The translations under genes were made by a program, and so were the position numbers. Below the pieces are notes generated by a model that did not search any database, was not told the origin of the DNA, and saw nothing but the letters and a program-made list of their open reading frames with translations. Positions 7,947-9,562 of a stretch of 9,562 bases of DNA are shown here, piece by piece. The stretch is from Methylococcaceae bacterium. Lineage in GTDB: Bacteria; Pseudomonadota; Gammaproteobacteria; Methylococcales; Methylomonadaceae. The stretch spans positions 1 through 9,562 of the forward strand of contig CANKON010000035.1 in assembly GCA_947484105.1 (NCBI GenBank), given 5' to 3'. How positions within the stretch are numbered: the first letter of the stretch is position 1; every line of letters starts with the position of its first letter.

Positions 7947-8626
7947 TGAACATCGCTGTCCGCTGTGAAAATTTAACCAAAATTTATGACACGGGCGATC
8001 AAAAAGTCATTGCGTTAAATAGCGTGAATTTAGAGATTCGTTTAGGCGAATTGATGATGCTCGTTGGTCCTTCTGGTTGTGGTAAAACGACGCTGATTTC
8101 AGTTATTGCTGGAATTTTGGATCAAGATTCGGGCGTGTGTGAATTGTTTGGCGAAAATTTATTAACGATGAAAAGCAAAGATAAATTGCGGTTTCGTGCT
8201 TCGCAAATTGGTTTCGTATTTCAAGCATTTAATTTATTGCCTTCGTTAAATGCCGCTGAGAATGTATCTGTGCCGCTGATTATTAACGGCGAAAATCGTC
8301 ATGTTGCTAAACGTCAAGCGATTGAAGTTTTAGAACGTGTTGGTTTGGGCGACCGTTGGAAATCATTGCCAGCACAACTTTCAGGCGGACAACAACAGCG
8401 CGTGGCAATTGCCAGAGCGTTAATTCACAATCCACGTTTAATCGTTTGCGATGAACCGACCAGCGCGTTAGATCACGCCAGTGGTCACAATGTCATGAAT
8501 TTATTGAAAGAAGTCGCGGTGCATAAAGACCGCGCATTAGTTATTGTGTCGCACGATGCCCGCATTTTTAATTTTGCCGACCGCATTGCCGAAATGGACG
8601 ACGGACATATTGTTAAAATTTCTTAG
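7946..8626 (+). CDS. ABC transporter ATP-binding protein, LolD/MacB/DevA type
   Basis: Cytoplasmic ATPase of 226 residues, the normal size for the LolD/MacB/DevA group. All nucleotide-binding motifs are intact: Walker A GPSGCGKT (41-48), Q-loop with Q93 in FVFQAFNLLPSLNAAENV, signature LSGGQQQR (145-152), Walker B LIVCDE (165-170) with the D-loop SALD, and switch histidine H203 in IVSHD. The start is placed at the ATG at 7946, which shares its A with the permease stop. An in-frame ATG at 7874 would add 24 residues lying wholly inside the permease gene and without similarity to the family, so it is rejected. The motif NLLPSLNAAENVSVPL is typical of exporters and extractors paired with FtsX-type permeases. 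It should dimerise and power the neighbouring permease. Confidence 0.93.
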   Translation: MNIAVRCENLTKIYDTGDQKVIALNSVNLEIRLGELMMLVGPSGCGKTTLISVIAGILDQDSGVCELFGENLLTMKSKDKLRFRASQIGFVFQAFNLLPSLNAAENVSVPLIINGENRHVAKRQAIEVLERVGLGDRWKSLPAQLSGGQQQRVAIARALIHNPRLIVCDEPTSALDHASGHNVMNLLKEVAVHKDRALVIVSHDARIFNFADRIAEMDDGHIVKIS

Positions 8627-8643
8627 CTGCTGAGACTCAAAAC

Positions 8644-9562
8644 ATGAAATACACACTTCCATTACTCGCCGCTGCTGGATTTTTATTTGCGTCTTACACA
8701 GTCGTCAGCAGTAATCAATCTGTGCCGATTGCCCCCGCGTTAGTCGAACCTTCATCCGCGCCATATTTAAATTTCATTGCGGGGGCAGGCATTATCGAAC
8801 CGAAAAATGAAAACATCGCCATCGGTTCACCACTTGCCCGATTAGTCAGCAAAGTTGCGGTAAAAGTCGGCGATAAAGTCAGTGCAGGTACGCCACTTTT
8901 TTATTTAGACGACCGTGAAAATCGGGCTGAATTGACGATGCGTCACGCTGATTTAGTCAAAGCGCAAGCCGATGTTTTAATCGCCAAAGCGAACGTTGCC
9001 GACTCGCAATCACTGTTTGATTTAGCGAATGCTGTCAGTGATTCACGCGCAATTAGCACGGAAGAAGTTTTAAAACGTCGCAACGCGCTTGCCATTGCCA
9101 AAGCAAAATTGGAAAGCGCGATGGCTTTCGTTGAACAAGCCAAAGCGGTAATTTTACAAACTGAGACGACGTTAGAGCGCTTAATCGTCCGTGCGCCAAT
9201 TGATGGCGAGGTGTTGCAAGTCAATGTTCGGGCAGGTGAATTCGCCAGTGCAGGTGCATTATCGAAACCACTTTTAATCGTCGGAGATTTAAAAACGCTT
9301 CATGTTCGCGTTGATATTGACGAAAACGATGCGTGGCGATTCGATAAAAATGCGAAAGCGGTGGCGTATTTGCGTGGTAATCGACGGTTTAAAGTGGATT
9401 TACAACTCGCTTACGTTGAACCATTCGTGGTGCCGAAAAAATCCTTGACGGGTGACAGCACCGAACGTGTTGATACGCGCGTTTTGCAAGCGTTGTATCA
9501 ATTCAATCCGAAAGATTTAACGGCTTACGTCGGGCAACAAATGGATGTGTTTATTGAAGCCA
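8644..9562 (+). CDS. HlyD/DevB-type membrane fusion protein, 3' end missing
   Basis: Periplasmic adaptor of a tripartite-type exporter, open to the right edge with 306 residues seen. Residues 1-22 form a signal peptide or membrane anchor with no lipobox cysteine. The first half of the lipoyl domain is IGSPLARLVSKVAVKVGDKV (60-79) followed by PLFYLDDRENRAEL; an alanine-rich alpha-helical hairpin spans about 95-178; the second lipoyl half is LIVRAPIDGEVLQVNVRAGE (180-199). Beta-barrel sequence follows (LKTLHVRVDIDENDAWRF). The segment FVVPKKSLTGDSTERVDTRVL (261-281) is typical of DevB-like HlyD proteins. It starts 17 bp after the ATPase gene with only a weak ribosome site (GAG). With the permease and ATPase it makes an export system; an outer-membrane TolC/NodT-type gene might follow outside the window. 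Confidence 0.88.
   Translation, partial: MKYTLPLLAAAGFLFASYTVVSSNQSVPIAPALVEPSSAPYLNFIAGAGIIEPKNENIAIGSPLARLVSKVAVKVGDKVSAGTPLFYLDDRENRAELTMRHADLVKAQADVLIAKANVADSQSLFDLANAVSDSRAISTEEVLKRRNALAIAKAKLESAMAFVEQAKAVILQTETTLERLIVRAPIDGEVLQVNVRAGEFASAGALSKPLLIVGDLKTLHVRVDIDENDAWRFDKNAKAVAYLRGNRRFKVDLQLAYVEPFVVPKKSLTGDSTERVDTRVLQALYQFNPKDLTAYVGQQMDVFIEA

Noticed and set aside
8943..9224. Open frame on the minus strand, 93 codons, within the fusion-protein gene.
   Set aside because: It is the mirror of the alanine-rich helical hairpin coding region; its Ser/Ala/Thr-rich translation is a compositional artefact.

Overview
The window looks like chromosomal DNA of a moderately AT-rich gammaproteobacterium (about 40-45 % G+C by eye). 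TrpE and TrpG most resemble gammaproteobacterial housekeeping enzymes. The PhnD-PAS-GGDEF sensor and the periplasmic-binding-like proteins are of a kind often met in Methylococcales/Thiotrichales-like genomes. That placement is inferred from family resemblance, not from a search. No tRNA, rRNA, CRISPR array, transposase or phage gene was seen, and no abrupt change in base or codon use.

Left part (1-1700, minus strand): a secreted serine beta-lactamase-like hydrolase/esterase, followed 9 bp downstream by a periplasmic solute-binding-like protein that runs off the left edge. The two are probably co-transcribed leftward.

Divergent intergenic region (1701-1940): it holds a perfect tetranucleotide microsatellite, about 11.5 copies of TCAT at 1840-1885. 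The tract abuts a plausible -35 box for the rightward gene, which makes it a candidate length-variable regulatory switch.

Centre (1941-4619, plus strand): a large inner-membrane signalling protein with a signal peptide, a PhnD-like periplasmic binding domain, one transmembrane helix, three PAS domains and a GGDEF diguanylate cyclase domain with an intact active site and RxxD inhibitory site. It should convert a periplasmic ligand signal into cyclic-di-GMP.

Right part (4717-9562, plus strand): trpE and trpG, the two subunits of anthranilate synthase, overlapping by 4 nt. They are followed, with spacings of 3 bp, a 1-nt overlap and 17 bp, by an FtsX-type ABC permease, a LolD/MacB/DevA-type ATPase and a HlyD/DevB-type membrane fusion protein cut by the right edge. 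The packing suggests one transcript carrying the first tryptophan-pathway enzyme and a tripartite-type exporter. trpD and trpC, the usual partners of trpEG, are absent from the window.

The points most worth a second look are the TCAT tract at the promoter of the cyclic-di-GMP gene, the exact 124-codon PAS periodicity with near-identical linker repeats, and the trpEG-exporter linkage.
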